From contig NZ_CP039451.1 in assembly GCF_004843725.1 (NCBI RefSeq), positions 742,501 to 806,500 of the forward strand: 64,000 nucleotides of DNA. The letters run 5' to 3'. The notes below the pieces were generated by a model, which worked only from the letters and a program-made list of their open reading frames with translations, did not search any database and had not been told where the DNA came from. The translations under genes and the position numbers were made by a program. Positions 1 through 7,298 of the stretch are shown here, piece after piece (position 1 is the first letter of the stretch; the number at the start of each line of letters is the position of its first letter). This stretch comes from Psychroserpens sp. NJDZ02 (GTDB lineage: Bacteria; Bacteroidota; Bacteroidia; Flavobacteriales; Flavobacteriaceae).

Positions 1-30
1 CACAAAGGTTATCTTTTACCATCGTTTTTG

Positions 31-47
31 AAATGACTTAGGTCAGT
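31..47. promoter_or_regulatory. Operator-like site, copy 1 of 3
   Basis: The sequence is AAATGACTTAGGTCAGT, containing the inverted repeat TGAC-N4-GTCA. Two more copies with one or two changes lie at 1209-1225 and 1302-1318. This copy lies 3' of the 121-aa gene, so it probably serves a promoter of a gene beyond the left edge of the window. The regulator that binds it is not in the window. Confidence 0.55.
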
Positions 48-63
48 CTAGTAAAACAATTAC

Positions 64-429
64 TTATATTTTTATAATATCTGTTGGTGTTTCTACTAAA
101 ATAGTTTTATCGCCACGCAAAGCAATTGGTTGCTTCATGATTTTTGGATTGTGTTGTATTATTTTTATCCAATCATCGGTTGATAAATTATGAGGTTCAA
201 AACTGGATTGATACGCTGGACTATCCTGATTAACAAGATCTGCCACCTCGATATGTAAGCGCTCTGCTAATTCTACTAGTTGCGTGCCTGTCAATTTTGT
301 TTTTAATATATCAATATCTTCTACCTTAAATCCATCTGCTATAGCATAAGCTAATGCTTGTTTTGCTCTTACCGATTCTGAATTATAATAGACTGTTATT
401 TGTCTTTTTGATGTCGCAATTTCTCCCAT
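64..429 (-). CDS. ArsC-family-like protein without the redox cysteine
   Basis: This 121-aa protein resembles the ArsC/Spx thioredoxin-like family: an N-terminal beta strand ITVYYNS, a helical middle, and the C-terminal 'NPKIMKQPIAL' block typical of arsenate-reductase-like proteins. The whole protein contains no cysteine; the position of the catalytic CxxxR motif reads NSESVRAK. It therefore cannot do thiol chemistry of the ArsC kind, and a binding or regulatory role is inferred. It is the last of three co-oriented genes (17 bp after the 72-aa gene). Similar Cys-less proteins occur in flavobacteria, as far as I recall. Family assignment is moderately sure; function is unknown. Confidence 0.6.
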   Translation of the reverse strand: MGEIATSKRQITVYYNSESVRAKQALAYAIADGFKVEDIDILKTKLTGTQLVELAERLHIEVADLVNQDSPAYQSSFEPHNLSTDDWIKIIQHNPKIMKQPIALRGDKTILVETPTDIIKI

Positions 430-446
430 ACTTTGATTATTAAAAC

Positions 447-665
447 CTATTGTTTTTTAATTTTTTCTTCCTCTACATAACGCTTTAAAAGTTGCTTTAA
501 ACTTTCTAAATAGTCCGTCATTACATTTTTATCCATATGAGGATGTTTACTGATTGGTAAGGTTAAAGGATTCTCATCTAATGACCGATAAAGTTCAGGA
601 TAGTTGGTTTCAATATTACCGGTAAGTTGTGTTATCTCTGTTAATACTTTTTGAAGGTCTTTCAT
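447..665 (-). CDS. Small conserved-looking hypothetical protein
   Basis: A 72-aa, lysine- and glutamate-rich soluble protein with no signal peptide or membrane segment. The sequence looks like two or three helices with a central proline-rich turn (ENPLTLPISKHPHMD). I do not recognise the family. It sits between the 155-aa gene (27 bp upstream) and the ArsC-like gene (17 bp downstream) on the same strand, so it is probably translated from the same transcript. Coding status is supported by tight spacing and an ATG start at 665. Confidence 0.5.
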   Translation of the reverse strand: MKDLQKVLTEITQLTGNIETNYPELYRSLDENPLTLPISKHPHMDKNVMTDYLESLKQLLKRYVEEEKIKKQ

Positions 666-692
666 ATATAGGACTCTATTTTATAGTTATAA

Positions 693-1160
693 TTAATTAT
701 TCTTATTATGTAAAACATTAAGCTGTTTGATCAATTCTTCTCCACCAATCATATGCTCGGTTATTGCAAATACTTCTTTTCTGTTTTGTCTAAAATCTTT
801 TAAAAACTGAGCTAAATCATCTTCCAATTGTTCATGCTCGTCTCTAAATTTATCTGAGACATATGTAAAAGGATCATCTACCAACTCACTTAAATGCTGT
901 AAATGTTTGTTTATTCTGTCCAATAATGTATTGCATTGTTTTTCCACGTCCAATAGGTTTACTTCAATTTCAAGTATGACATCAATATTTTCTTTTTTTG
1001 TGAGATATAAAAAATACTTATCTATTAAGTGATGCAAAAATTTTAAATCCTCTTGGTAAAACAATATATCCGATTGCCAATGCCCTGTAAGCACATATAA
1101 CTGCTCCCAAGTAGCTTCGTGACTATAGTTGTCTTTTGGTCTGTGTCTAAAATCGCTCAT
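693..1160 (-). CDS. Hypothetical helical protein, first gene of a three-gene operon
   Basis: A 155-aa soluble, almost entirely helical protein with heptad-like stretches (roughly residues 50-145) and no cysteine pair, signal peptide or membrane segment. I do not recognise the family. It heads a likely operon with the 72-aa and ArsC-like genes. About 50 bp upstream of its ATG lies an operator copy (1209-1225), and the divergent oleate hydratase gene carries another copy, so the two transcription units are probably co-regulated. A weak -7 box reading TATATTTA on the reverse strand lies near 1181-1188. Confidence 0.55.
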   Translation of the reverse strand: MSDFRHRPKDNYSHEATWEQLYVLTGHWQSDILFYQEDLKFLHHLIDKYFLYLTKKENIDVILEIEVNLLDVEKQCNTLLDRINKHLQHLSELVDDPFTYVSDKFRDEHEQLEDDLAQFLKDFRQNRKEVFAITEHMIGGEELIKQLNVLHNKNN

Positions 1161-1208
1161 ATTAATAAAGTTTTAAAAAGTAAATATAAAAAGGAATGGA
1201 ATTGTGTA

Positions 1209-1225
1209 AAATGACCTTGGTCAGT
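1209..1225. promoter_or_regulatory. Operator-like site, copy 2 of 3
   Basis: AAATGACCTTGGTCAGT contains the inverted repeat TGACC-TT-GGTCA, the most symmetric of the three copies. It lies in the divergent region, about 50 bp upstream of the reverse-strand 155-aa gene, where a repressor could block that promoter. The symmetry suits a TetR-like dimer; the regulator identity is inference. Confidence 0.6.
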
Positions 1226-1301
1226 TTAAAATATTAAACACAGGATAGTTAACACTTCTAAACAGTGTCTTTCTAGAAGTATAAAATTAATAAGCACACT
1301 G

Positions 1302-1318
1302 ACTGACCTAAATCATTT
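1302..1318. promoter_or_regulatory. Operator-like site, copy 3 of 3 (inverted orientation)
   Basis: Read on the reverse strand the site is AAATGATTTAGGTCAGT, one or two changes from the other copies. It ends 20 bp before the ohyA -7 element, so it covers the -33 region of that promoter. This placement fits repression of ohyA by the same factor that binds the site at 1209-1225. Confidence 0.6.
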
Positions 1319-1338
1319 CTGTAACGTACTGCTAACTC

Positions 1339-1346
1339 TAATTTTG
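1339..1346 (+). promoter_or_regulatory. ohyA promoter -7 element
   Basis: TAATTTTG matches the Bacteroidota -7 consensus TAnnTTTG exactly. A TTG at 1344 would open the longest reading frame but lies inside this element, so it cannot be the translation start. The box supports the ATG at 1383. Confidence 0.6.
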
Positions 1347-1382
1347 TGGGACACGACATTATTTAATATAAAAACTAAAAAT

Positions 1383-2957
1383 ATGACAACTAAAAATTTA
1401 AAAGCCTACTGTTTAGGAGGTGGACTTGGCTCCCTATCTGCCGCTGTATTTATGATCCGTGATGGCGGAATTTTAGGACATCAAATAACTATATTCGAAA
1501 AACTACCAACACTAGGAGGCTGTTTAGATGGTGCGCGCCTTAAGGATGGGAGCTATTCCCTTCGAGGCGGCAGAATGTTAACCACAGATGCTTATGAATG
1601 CTTTTGGGGCCTATTTAAAGATATCCCTTCAATTAACAACAAAGGTATGTCTGTAAAAGATGAAACGATTGCCTTTAATAAAAAACATATTGCACACTCA
1701 CAAGGTCGCTTAGTTGATAAAAACTGTCATATTGTAGATACCTCTACCATGGGATTTAATATGCATGATAGACTCGAGTTTTTAAAACTTCTTGAAGCTT
1801 CGGAAGAAAAATTAGGGACCTCAAAAATTACTGATTGGTTATCACCTGGTTTTTTTAACACCAACTTTTGGTACATGTGGCAAACCACGTTTGCTTTTGA
1901 ACCTTGGCATAGCGCAGTAGAGTTTAAACGTTATTTACATCGTTTTATGAATGAGTTTCCAAGAATCAACACACTTGGTGGTGTAAAAAGAACCATTTAT
2001 AATCAGTATGATTCACTAGTAGTCCCGCTTATTGCCTGGCTTAAAGATAAAGGTGTCAATTTTGAATTAGCGACTACTGTCGATGATATAAACGTGGAAG
2101 ATATAGATGGAAAAGTTACGGTTACTTCTCTGACAGTAATTAAAAACGAAAGCCCAAAACAGGTTACTGTACATCCTGATGATATTGTTATTTTCCAAAA
2201 TGGTTCTATGGTTGATGCTTCAAGTATTGGCTCTATGACAGAACCTCCAATTAAAAAGACAAAAGCAGATAGTAAAGGATGGACACTTTGGGAAAAATTA
2301 GCTAAAGGAAGACCTGATTTTGGAAATCCAGCGCCTTTTAACAGCAGTATTCCTGAATCTTTTTGGGAATCGTTTACAGTAACATTCAAATCTTCTGAAT
2401 TTTTCGATAAAATTGAAAAAATGACAGGTAACAAAGCAGGAACAGGAGGTTTAGTAACCTTTAAAGATTCCAACTGGCTCATGTCTGTTGTACTTTATAA
2501 TCAACCGCACTTTATCGATCAACCGGATGATGTTTATATCCTTTGGGGCTATGCGTTACACGGTAGTCGCGTCGGTGATTTTATTCCAAAAACAATGGTA
2601 GAAAGTAACGGACAAGACATCCTTAAAGAATTAGCAGGTCATTTTAATTTTGATGACAGTGTTTTTGAAGACGCTATTTGCGTCCCTTGCAGAATGCCAT
2701 ACATAACGTCTATGTTTATGCCACGTGCTTACAATGATAGACCAAAACCTGTTCCTGAAAGCTCTAAAAACTTAGCCTTTGTGAGCCAGTTTGTAGAACT
2801 TGCTGACGATGTTGTATTTACTGTGGAATATTCTGTAAGAGCTGCTCAAACCGCTGTCTATCAATTATTAAATATCGATTTAGAAATACCCAAAATCACA
2901 AAGCACGACAAATCACCTAAAGTGCTTATAGATTCCTTTTTTAAAGCTATTAAATAA
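1383..2957 (+). CDS. ohyA: Oleate hydratase (myosin-cross-reactive antigen family)
   Basis: FAD-dependent fatty-acid hydratase that adds water to the cis-9 double bond of oleate or linoleate to give 10-hydroxy fatty acids. The 524-aa protein shows the FAD-binding glycine cluster GGGLGSLSA (residues 12-20), the family block RGGRMLTTDAYECFW (61-75), and conserved C-terminal text with MPYITSMFMPR. It is shorter than the classical 590-650-aa dimeric enzymes. Residue 65 is Met where most family members have the water-activating Glu (RGGRE). I recall the same Glu-to-Met change in the monomeric Rhodococcus erythropolis enzyme. Start: ATG 1383, because an upstream TTG lies in the promoter. Operator sites upstream suggest fatty-acid-responsive control. 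The last 102 bases are repeated at 14106-14207. Confidence 0.9.
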   Translation: MTTKNLKAYCLGGGLGSLSAAVFMIRDGGILGHQITIFEKLPTLGGCLDGARLKDGSYSLRGGRMLTTDAYECFWGLFKDIPSINNKGMSVKDETIAFNKKHIAHSQGRLVDKNCHIVDTSTMGFNMHDRLEFLKLLEASEEKLGTSKITDWLSPGFFNTNFWYMWQTTFAFEPWHSAVEFKRYLHRFMNEFPRINTLGGVKRTIYNQYDSLVVPLIAWLKDKGVNFELATTVDDINVEDIDGKVTVTSLTVIKNESPKQVTVHPDDIVIFQNGSMVDASSIGSMTEPPIKKTKADSKGWTLWEKLAKGRPDFGNPAPFNSSIPESFWESFTVTFKSSEFFDKIEKMTGNKAGTGGLVTFKDSNWLMSVVLYNQPHFIDQPDDVYILWGYALHGSRVGDFIPKTMVESNGQDILKELAGHFNFDDSVFEDAICVPCRMPYITSMFMPRAYNDRPKPVPESSKNLAFVSQFVELADDVVFTVEYSVRAAQTAVYQLLNIDLEIPKITKHDKSPKVLIDSFFKAIK

Positions 2958-2995
2958 AAGGTTAAGATTAATTAGAATACAATCTTGAGAATTCA

Positions 2996-3026
2996 AAAAC
3001 CGAGGCTATTTGCTTCGGTTTTTTTT
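2996..3026 (+). terminator. Terminator of ohyA
   Basis: Hairpin AACCGAGGC...GCTTCGGTT (2998-3006 with 3012-3020, one G-U pair) followed by a T run. It lies 40 bp after the ohyA stop codon. A second copy is in the right repeat at 14246-14278. Confidence 0.8.
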
Positions 3027-3130
3027 GTTTTGAAGAGATAATGCTTTACAGATATAGTTAATCAATCTAGACGCTTGTTATGATCTCTAATCAAAGCTTT
3101 ACAACACTCAAGTCGATTAAGACCTTCTGT

Positions 3131-3165
3131 AAAACAAAAAAGCTTCACATTTCTGTGAAGCTTTT
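3131..3165 (-). terminator. Terminator behind truncated tRNA-fMet copy
   Basis: Perfect 12-bp stem AAAAGCTTCACA / TGTGAAGCTTTT with a GAAA loop. On the reverse strand a T-rich tail follows. It is identical to the terminator behind the intact tRNA at 14382-14416. Confidence 0.75.
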
Positions 3166-3171
3166 ACTTAG

Positions 3172-3215
3172 TAGCGGGAACTGGACTCGAACCAGTGACC
3201 TTCGGGTTATGAGCC
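3172..3215 (-). pseudogene. 3' fragment of initiator tRNA (fMet)
   Basis: These 44 bases equal the intact tRNA-fMet gene at 14423-14495 from about tRNA position 30 to position 73: the 3' side of the anticodon stem-loop, the variable loop, the T arm and the 3' acceptor strand. The D arm and 5' acceptor strand are missing. The break falls four nucleotides before the CAT anticodon, in the anticodon stem, a place used by many tyrosine-recombinase elements. It is the displaced half left by insertion of the island. Confidence 0.9.
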
Positions 3216-3448
3216 AGAAAACCATTAAAATTAACACCTAATAATCAACAATTTAACTCGTGCCATCTATATAAAATCTGCCAATTGAATAACATAAAGA
3301 TACTTCAAATAGATACTTTTTCAAAGTCATAAATTATACTTTAGCCCTAGCTATCTCTTCACTTGAACAAAGACATTACAAACTCTATTAAATCAGCATC
3401 TACATCTAAACCATAAGAGCTACTTAAACAGGCTCATACCAGTTTGTA
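3216..3448. other. Left edge of island, no intact gene
   Basis: No complete gene. On the reverse strand one short open stretch ends with LDVDADLIEFVMSLFK before a TGA, which could be the tail of another lost effector, but I cannot match it to anything. The sequence is AT-rich and otherwise structureless. The junction with the tRNA fragment is at 3215/3216. Confidence 0.4.
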
Positions 3449-3802
3449 CTAATTACTTAAAAAAGAATTTGTCTTAATTTTATATGTTGAAGAATCAAAT
3501 TTAGATAGCTCAAACTCTGCAACCGCATACCCATCTTTTACTTTAGCAATAACTTCATCTACTTCTTTACCACCTTGCACTACTTTTAAAGCGGTATCCT
3601 TTGTGGTTAGTGCTGGTGTTTTTTCAAAGATTTGGAATACTAGTTCTTTTCCTTCTAAGTTTGCACACTCGGCTAATAATTGTATTTTTTGGACTATTAC
3701 GCCATTGTCTAATTTTTCGTAATATGGCACTTTGGCTTTTGGGGTAGTTTTTTTCTTTTTTTAGTTTTTATTTCGGGCGCATCGGCTTGTACGCTTTCTG
3801 TT
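3449..3802 (-). pseudogene. Displaced fragment of an effector carrier protein
   Basis: The reading PYYEKLDNGVIVQKIQLLAE and what follows is closely similar to the middle of the M23 effector at 4404-6605 (its DNA at about 5250-5467). Nucleotide similarity is highest from about 3660 to 3802 and fades toward the 3' end. A run of five C in the intact gene is four here, which shifts the frame between the ADAPEIKTKK part and the PYYEKL part. No start codon or RBS belongs to it. It begins about 10 bp after the stop of the lipoprotein gene at 3812. I read it as the old C-terminal end of the carrier, pushed downstream when a new toxin-immunity pair was inserted. Confidence 0.8.
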
Positions 3803-3811
3803 TTTTTTTAT

Positions 3812-4420
3812 TTAACAAGGTAAATCAGAAAAATAGAGTTCTACTAACATTCCATTTTTAAATACTAAAATTATTCGGTCATCCCACCCTTCTTTTGTCA
3901 AAAATTTAATTTTAACGTATTTATCAGTTCTTATGTTATATTCTTTTCTATTTAAAAATGAATTTTTAAATTTTTTTATTTGTTTTATGGATGTATGTCT
4001 ATTCAATATTATTCTGGGATGTTTTATTTCATTATCATTTTTTGTAAAATCCACCTCTTTTAAATTTGCTTTTTTGTCAGAAAGTTCAAATATGGTGCCC
4101 CTAAAATAAAACTCTTTAATTTTTTTTCCTTCCATAGGACCACAATCAGGAATATAAGTTCTAATTGAATCAGAATTTTTCCAATTAAGTTTAAATTTTT
4201 CAATATTAATATTTGTTTTAAAGCCTTTTATCTTTATCGAGTCCACATCTAAAATATCTAATATATTTTTTTTAGTAGTTGTTTTTTCTTTTTTTATTGA
4301 ATTAACAATCTTTGTAGTATTTAAACTCTCTTTTATATGGTCGTTAGAATCTTTTATTTTACAAGAAACAAGAGATATAGTAAAAGCGATTAAAATTATT
4401 TTCTTAAATAGATTTTCCAT
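3812..4420 (-). CDS. Lipoprotein, probable immunity protein for the M23 effector
   Basis: A 202-aa protein with a lipoprotein signal peptide: ENLFKKIILIAFTISLVSC, lipobox Cys near residue 20. The mature part is rich in Lys, Asn and Ile with no recognised domain. The ATG at 4420 overlaps the end of the M23 effector gene (stop at 4404) by about 17 bp; an upstream TTG is less likely. Effector-immunity pairs are typically coupled this tightly, and a periplasmic lipoprotein is the right place to block a peptidoglycan endopeptidase. Immunity is inference from position and localisation. The gene is very AT-rich, like the rest of the island. Confidence 0.65.
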   Translation of the reverse strand: MENLFKKIILIAFTISLVSCKIKDSNDHIKESLNTTKIVNSIKKEKTTTKKNILDILDVDSIKIKGFKTNINIEKFKLNWKNSDSIRTYIPDCGPMEGKKIKEFYFRGTIFELSDKKANLKEVDFTKNDNEIKHPRIILNRHTSIKQIKKFKNSFLNRKEYNIRTDKYVKIKFLTKEGWDDRIILVFKNGMLVELYFSDLPC

Positions 4421-6605
4421 CTTTATCAAATTTTGATTTCATAAATAACTCAGGGTCTTTTCTAGCTTGACCTGACATAGTCGCAGCGTTTCCATATGTT
4501 GTTGCAGCTTCAATATGAACATGCCAAAATTCTTTATCAATACCTTTGTTTTTTGTACCATTTGGTTCATCTTGATCAGAGGCATTACCAGTTGAACCAG
4601 ATAAACCAATTTTTTGACCGTGTATTATCGTATCATTTTCTTTTACATAGATTTTATCTAAGTGGCAGTACATAATAAATATTTTATTACCATCCTTATC
4701 AAAGGATTTAACGGTTATTATATTCCCAAGACTACCAGAGGCATACTTATTAGTAATGAAGCTATCCTTTGTATAGACAACTACTCCACATAACAATGAA
4801 TGAAGTTCTTTATAAGTTGAGCCCGTAAGAATATCTGTTCCTTTGTGATAATAGCCATTTGGATGGCTACTATTATACCTTAATACTTTTTCGAATCGAT
4901 TTTTATTCTCATAACTTTGTGTATTAATTGTTGGACTCTTCCAAACATCTTGATAGTCTATACATTTTTGGCAACCACAAGTTTTAGTAGTTAATTTGAA
5001 TAGGTCATTTCTTAGTGATTGTTTTTTTGAAACACTACCCATCTCATTAACAAAATTAGTTTCTATATAGAGGTTAGAGTTTTTAATTTCTTTAATATTT
5101 TTTACTGTATTTGGAAATAAAAGTCTAGTCCAATCTTCATTATTAACTTCTTCCTTACAATGTTTTAACTCTATTTCAGCTATAGCGAATCCATTTGTAA
5201 CCGTTGCTTTAACTTCAGTAATTATATTATTCTTTTGAAAGACTGGTAATTCTATGTCTTTATCTACCAATAAAGGTTCTTTCTCATAGAGTTTAAAAAC
5301 AACTTCTTTACCCTCTAAATTAGCACACTCGGCTACTAATTGTATTTTTTGCCCTATTATGCCATTGTCTAATTTTTCGTAATATGGCACTTTGTCTTTT
5401 GGGGGTAGTTTTGTTCCTTTTTTAGTTTTTATTTCGGGCGCATCGGCTTGTACCCTTTCTGTTTCTGTTTTGGCAAAAAAGGCCCTTATAATTTTCTCAT
5501 CAGCAATTAGTTTTAGCTTTCCATATTTAGGTTTTATATTTTCAATTTTTAAGGTCTTGCTATTGGCTATGTGTATGTAGAGTTCTAAATCGTTTATTTT
5601 TTTATTGTCAAAATTATATAATCCAATTATATTATCTTCGGCACCTTCATCTGCTTGTGCAGTTTCATACCGCTTTATATTGCCAACCTTAAACTGTTTA
5701 ATAACTTCTCTACTTTCTATTTTAATTTTATTGTTTTTCCAATCTATTTTATCGTCTGTCTCTGTACTTACATGCTGGTTTGAGTTTGGGTATGTATCTG
5801 CATCAAAAACTTGTATTTCAATTGTTTGGCCTTGCAAACCTAATGTTTTTAGATATAAATAAGCATCTTGATTATAACCAGCATAAATTATTTTTCTGCC
5901 TGCTGCATTTAGCCAATAGGCTTCTATAATTTCGGGTTGTGCTTTTACAGTTCTTGATGCCGTAGTATTTAAGCCATCTGCTTTTATTTTATCACCGTTT
6001 AAATAAGCTTCTGTTCTTACTTTGAAAGTATCTAACCATTTAGAAAACTTTACCTGTAAAGTTACTTGGTTGTTTTCTTTATCTACCAATATGAGTGCAT
6101 AATAGTAACTACTAGACTTAATATTGCTGGTTAAATTCTGATTCTCTTTTAGAACAAAAAAATCTGATGTTTTATCTTCGGATTGTAAATTACCCTTTTT
6201 TACAATTTGAATGGCTCCTTTATTTGTTTTATGAGATGTTATAGCAGCTTTACCCGAACCAACTTCTAATGAAACGGTTTTCTTGTTTTTATCTTGTAAC
6301 CAAAAACTAAACTTTACTTTTGTTAGGTCACTCTCTAAGGTGTCTGGAAATTTTTTATCTAACTTTACAGTATAAGTTACTATATCGTAAGGATTAATAG
6401 TACTTTTATCTACTGCTATAGATGCTATTTTATTTTTAGCTTTTGCCTCTATCTCTGTAGTTCCATTAGTTACAGGAGTTACATAGTTAGCGTTAGCATT
6501 TGGTGCGCTTACATGATTATTTTCAACTACTACTGGTGACGTTGTGTTAGGAACAATTGCAGCTCCTTCTTGTACTTCGCTATGTGGTATTAAATCTTCA
6601 GCCAT
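4404..6605 (-). CDS. T6SS-associated effector with C-terminal M23 (LytM) endopeptidase
   Basis: A 733-aa protein without signal peptide, as expected for T6SS cargo. The N-terminal two thirds are beta-rich repeats (tandem Ig-like or carrier domains) including PYYEKLDNGIIGQKIQLVAE around residue 410. A Cys cluster CGCQKC lies near residue 545. The C-terminal domain (about 583-725) has the zinc-peptidase motifs of family M23: HKGTD (H587, D591), CHLD (H648) and HVH (H695, H697). It should cut peptide cross-links in the periplasm of target cells. It has no PAAR domain, so delivery via VgrG needs another link. It overlaps the 172-aa gene by 8 bp. The middle segment also exists as a fragment at 3449-3802. 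Confidence 0.8.
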   Translation of the reverse strand: MAEDLIPHSEVQEGAAIVPNTTSPVVVENNHVSAPNANANYVTPVTNGTTEIEAKAKNKIASIAVDKSTINPYDIVTYTVKLDKKFPDTLESDLTKVKFSFWLQDKNKKTVSLEVGSGKAAITSHKTNKGAIQIVKKGNLQSEDKTSDFFVLKENQNLTSNIKSSSYYYALILVDKENNQVTLQVKFSKWLDTFKVRTEAYLNGDKIKADGLNTTASRTVKAQPEIIEAYWLNAAGRKIIYAGYNQDAYLYLKTLGLQGQTIEIQVFDADTYPNSNQHVSTETDDKIDWKNNKIKIESREVIKQFKVGNIKRYETAQADEGAEDNIIGLYNFDNKKINDLELYIHIANSKTLKIENIKPKYGKLKLIADEKIIRAFFAKTETERVQADAPEIKTKKGTKLPPKDKVPYYEKLDNGIIGQKIQLVAECANLEGKEVVFKLYEKEPLLVDKDIELPVFQKNNIITEVKATVTNGFAIAEIELKHCKEEVNNEDWTRLLFPNTVKNIKEIKNSNLYIETNFVNEMGSVSKKQSLRNDLFKLTTKTCGCQKCIDYQDVWKSPTINTQSYENKNRFEKVLRYNSSHPNGYYHKGTDILTGSTYKELHSLLCGVVVYTKDSFITNKYASGSLGNIITVKSFDKDGNKIFIMYCHLDKIYVKENDTIIHGQKIGLSGSTGNASDQDEPNGTKNKGIDKEFWHVHIEAATTYGNAATMSGQARKDPELFMKSKFDKDGKSI

Positions 6606-7116
6606 TTTGTTGTGATCGTTTAATGAAAATTATTCTAAAAAACTCTAATAAGCCAAATGCATATGCTATGAGTAATACAGTAAAAATTGCAAATGAATTA
6701 AAGGCTAATAAAATTCCTGTAAAACTCGTTTCTATTCCCCATCCAAACATTTTGCTTATAAATCGACCGCTTCCGGGGTAAAAGCCTGCTAGCATATCAT
6801 GAATACTAAATAATATTCCGCATAAAAAACCACCTATAACAGAAGTTAATAAACCTATTAAAGGAAAAAAAGCAAATATTCTTAACAGCACTTTTTTACG
6901 TATGTAGTATTTAAAAAGAAAAGTACTAGCTATTGCAAATGCTAGCGCTATTAGAATAAAGTAAATATAAAAATAAGTGTTTAAAACACTACTGACTCCA
7001 AATAAAAATTTAACCATAAAATCGTGATTAAATCCATATTTAAGAATAGCATATAACAGCAATAAAAACAGATAAAACAAAGCAAATATTTTAATAAAAA
7101 AGACTTTTTTAAACAT
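6598..7116 (-). CDS. Four-helix membrane protein, possible orphan immunity protein
   Basis: A 172-aa integral membrane protein with four hydrophobic segments (roughly residues 7-27, 45-70, 80-103, 130-160) and a glycine-rich loop FYPGSGRF before the last. I do not recognise the family. It lies right after the broken DUF6402 C-terminus at about 7125-7275 and before the M23 effector, whose start it overlaps. Inner-membrane immunity proteins of this size are common in effector islands. Because the effector fragment in front of it is dead, it may be the surviving immunity gene of a displaced toxin. Function is inferred from context only. Confidence 0.5.
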   Translation of the reverse strand: MFKKVFFIKIFALFYLFLLLLYAILKYGFNHDFMVKFLFGVSSVLNTYFYIYFILIALAFAIASTFLFKYYIRKKVLLRIFAFFPLIGLLTSVIGGFLCGILFSIHDMLAGFYPGSGRFISKMFGWGIETSFTGILLAFNSFAIFTVLLIAYAFGLLEFFRIIFIKRSQQNG

Positions 7117-7124
7117 ATTTTTTT

Positions 7125-7275
7125 TTACAATTTAAGACTTATTAAGGTTAACATTTTAAAAATAGAGGAATACAAATTAAAATTATACCCCATATTATAA
7201 TCGTCTCTATAATCTCTATATGTTTTATTAGTGATTTGGTAATATTCAGCCTTGCTATACAGGTTCTTTTTTAAC
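7125..7275 (-). pseudogene. Broken C-terminus of a second DUF6402-like protein
   Basis: On the reverse strand the frame reads EYYQITNKTYRDYRDDYNMG then YNFNLYSS, which aligns with EFYNIKNKDFSDYRNDVGLG then YDFHVYST at the end of the intact DUF6402 protein (7645-8817). An in-frame stop lies about 11 codons upstream of EYYQ, and no start codon or RBS is present. It follows directly behind the 120-aa lipoprotein gene. I read it as the remnant of an older effector end, displaced by the present effector-immunity pair. Confidence 0.75.
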
Positions 7276-7298
7276 GGCTATGGTTTCTTTATCTATGC

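Larger units (their letters stand above)
2856..3215. repeat. Left copy of 360-bp direct repeat flanking the T6SS island
   Basis: This stretch covers the last 102 bases of ohyA, its terminator, the tRNA terminator and the 3' part of a tRNA-fMet gene. It is repeated in the same orientation at 14106-14466. I count five substitutions and one extra T in the terminator run. Identity stops sharply at both ends: inside ohyA (GTCTA, 2856) and inside the tRNA anticodon stem (GAGCC, 3215). It marks the left boundary of the island. Confidence 0.95.

Noticed and set aside
2003..2482. 159-aa reverse-strand open frame inside ohyA
   Set aside because: It lies wholly within the strongly supported oleate hydratase gene and has no family features.
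3216..3448. Integrase or transposase remnant at the island edge
   Set aside because: No motif of a tyrosine or serine recombinase or of a transposase could be read in any frame.
3449..3730. 93-aa frame taken as an independent small gene
   Set aside because: Its homology continues upstream in another frame past a one-base deletion, and no RBS is present; it is better explained as a displaced fragment.
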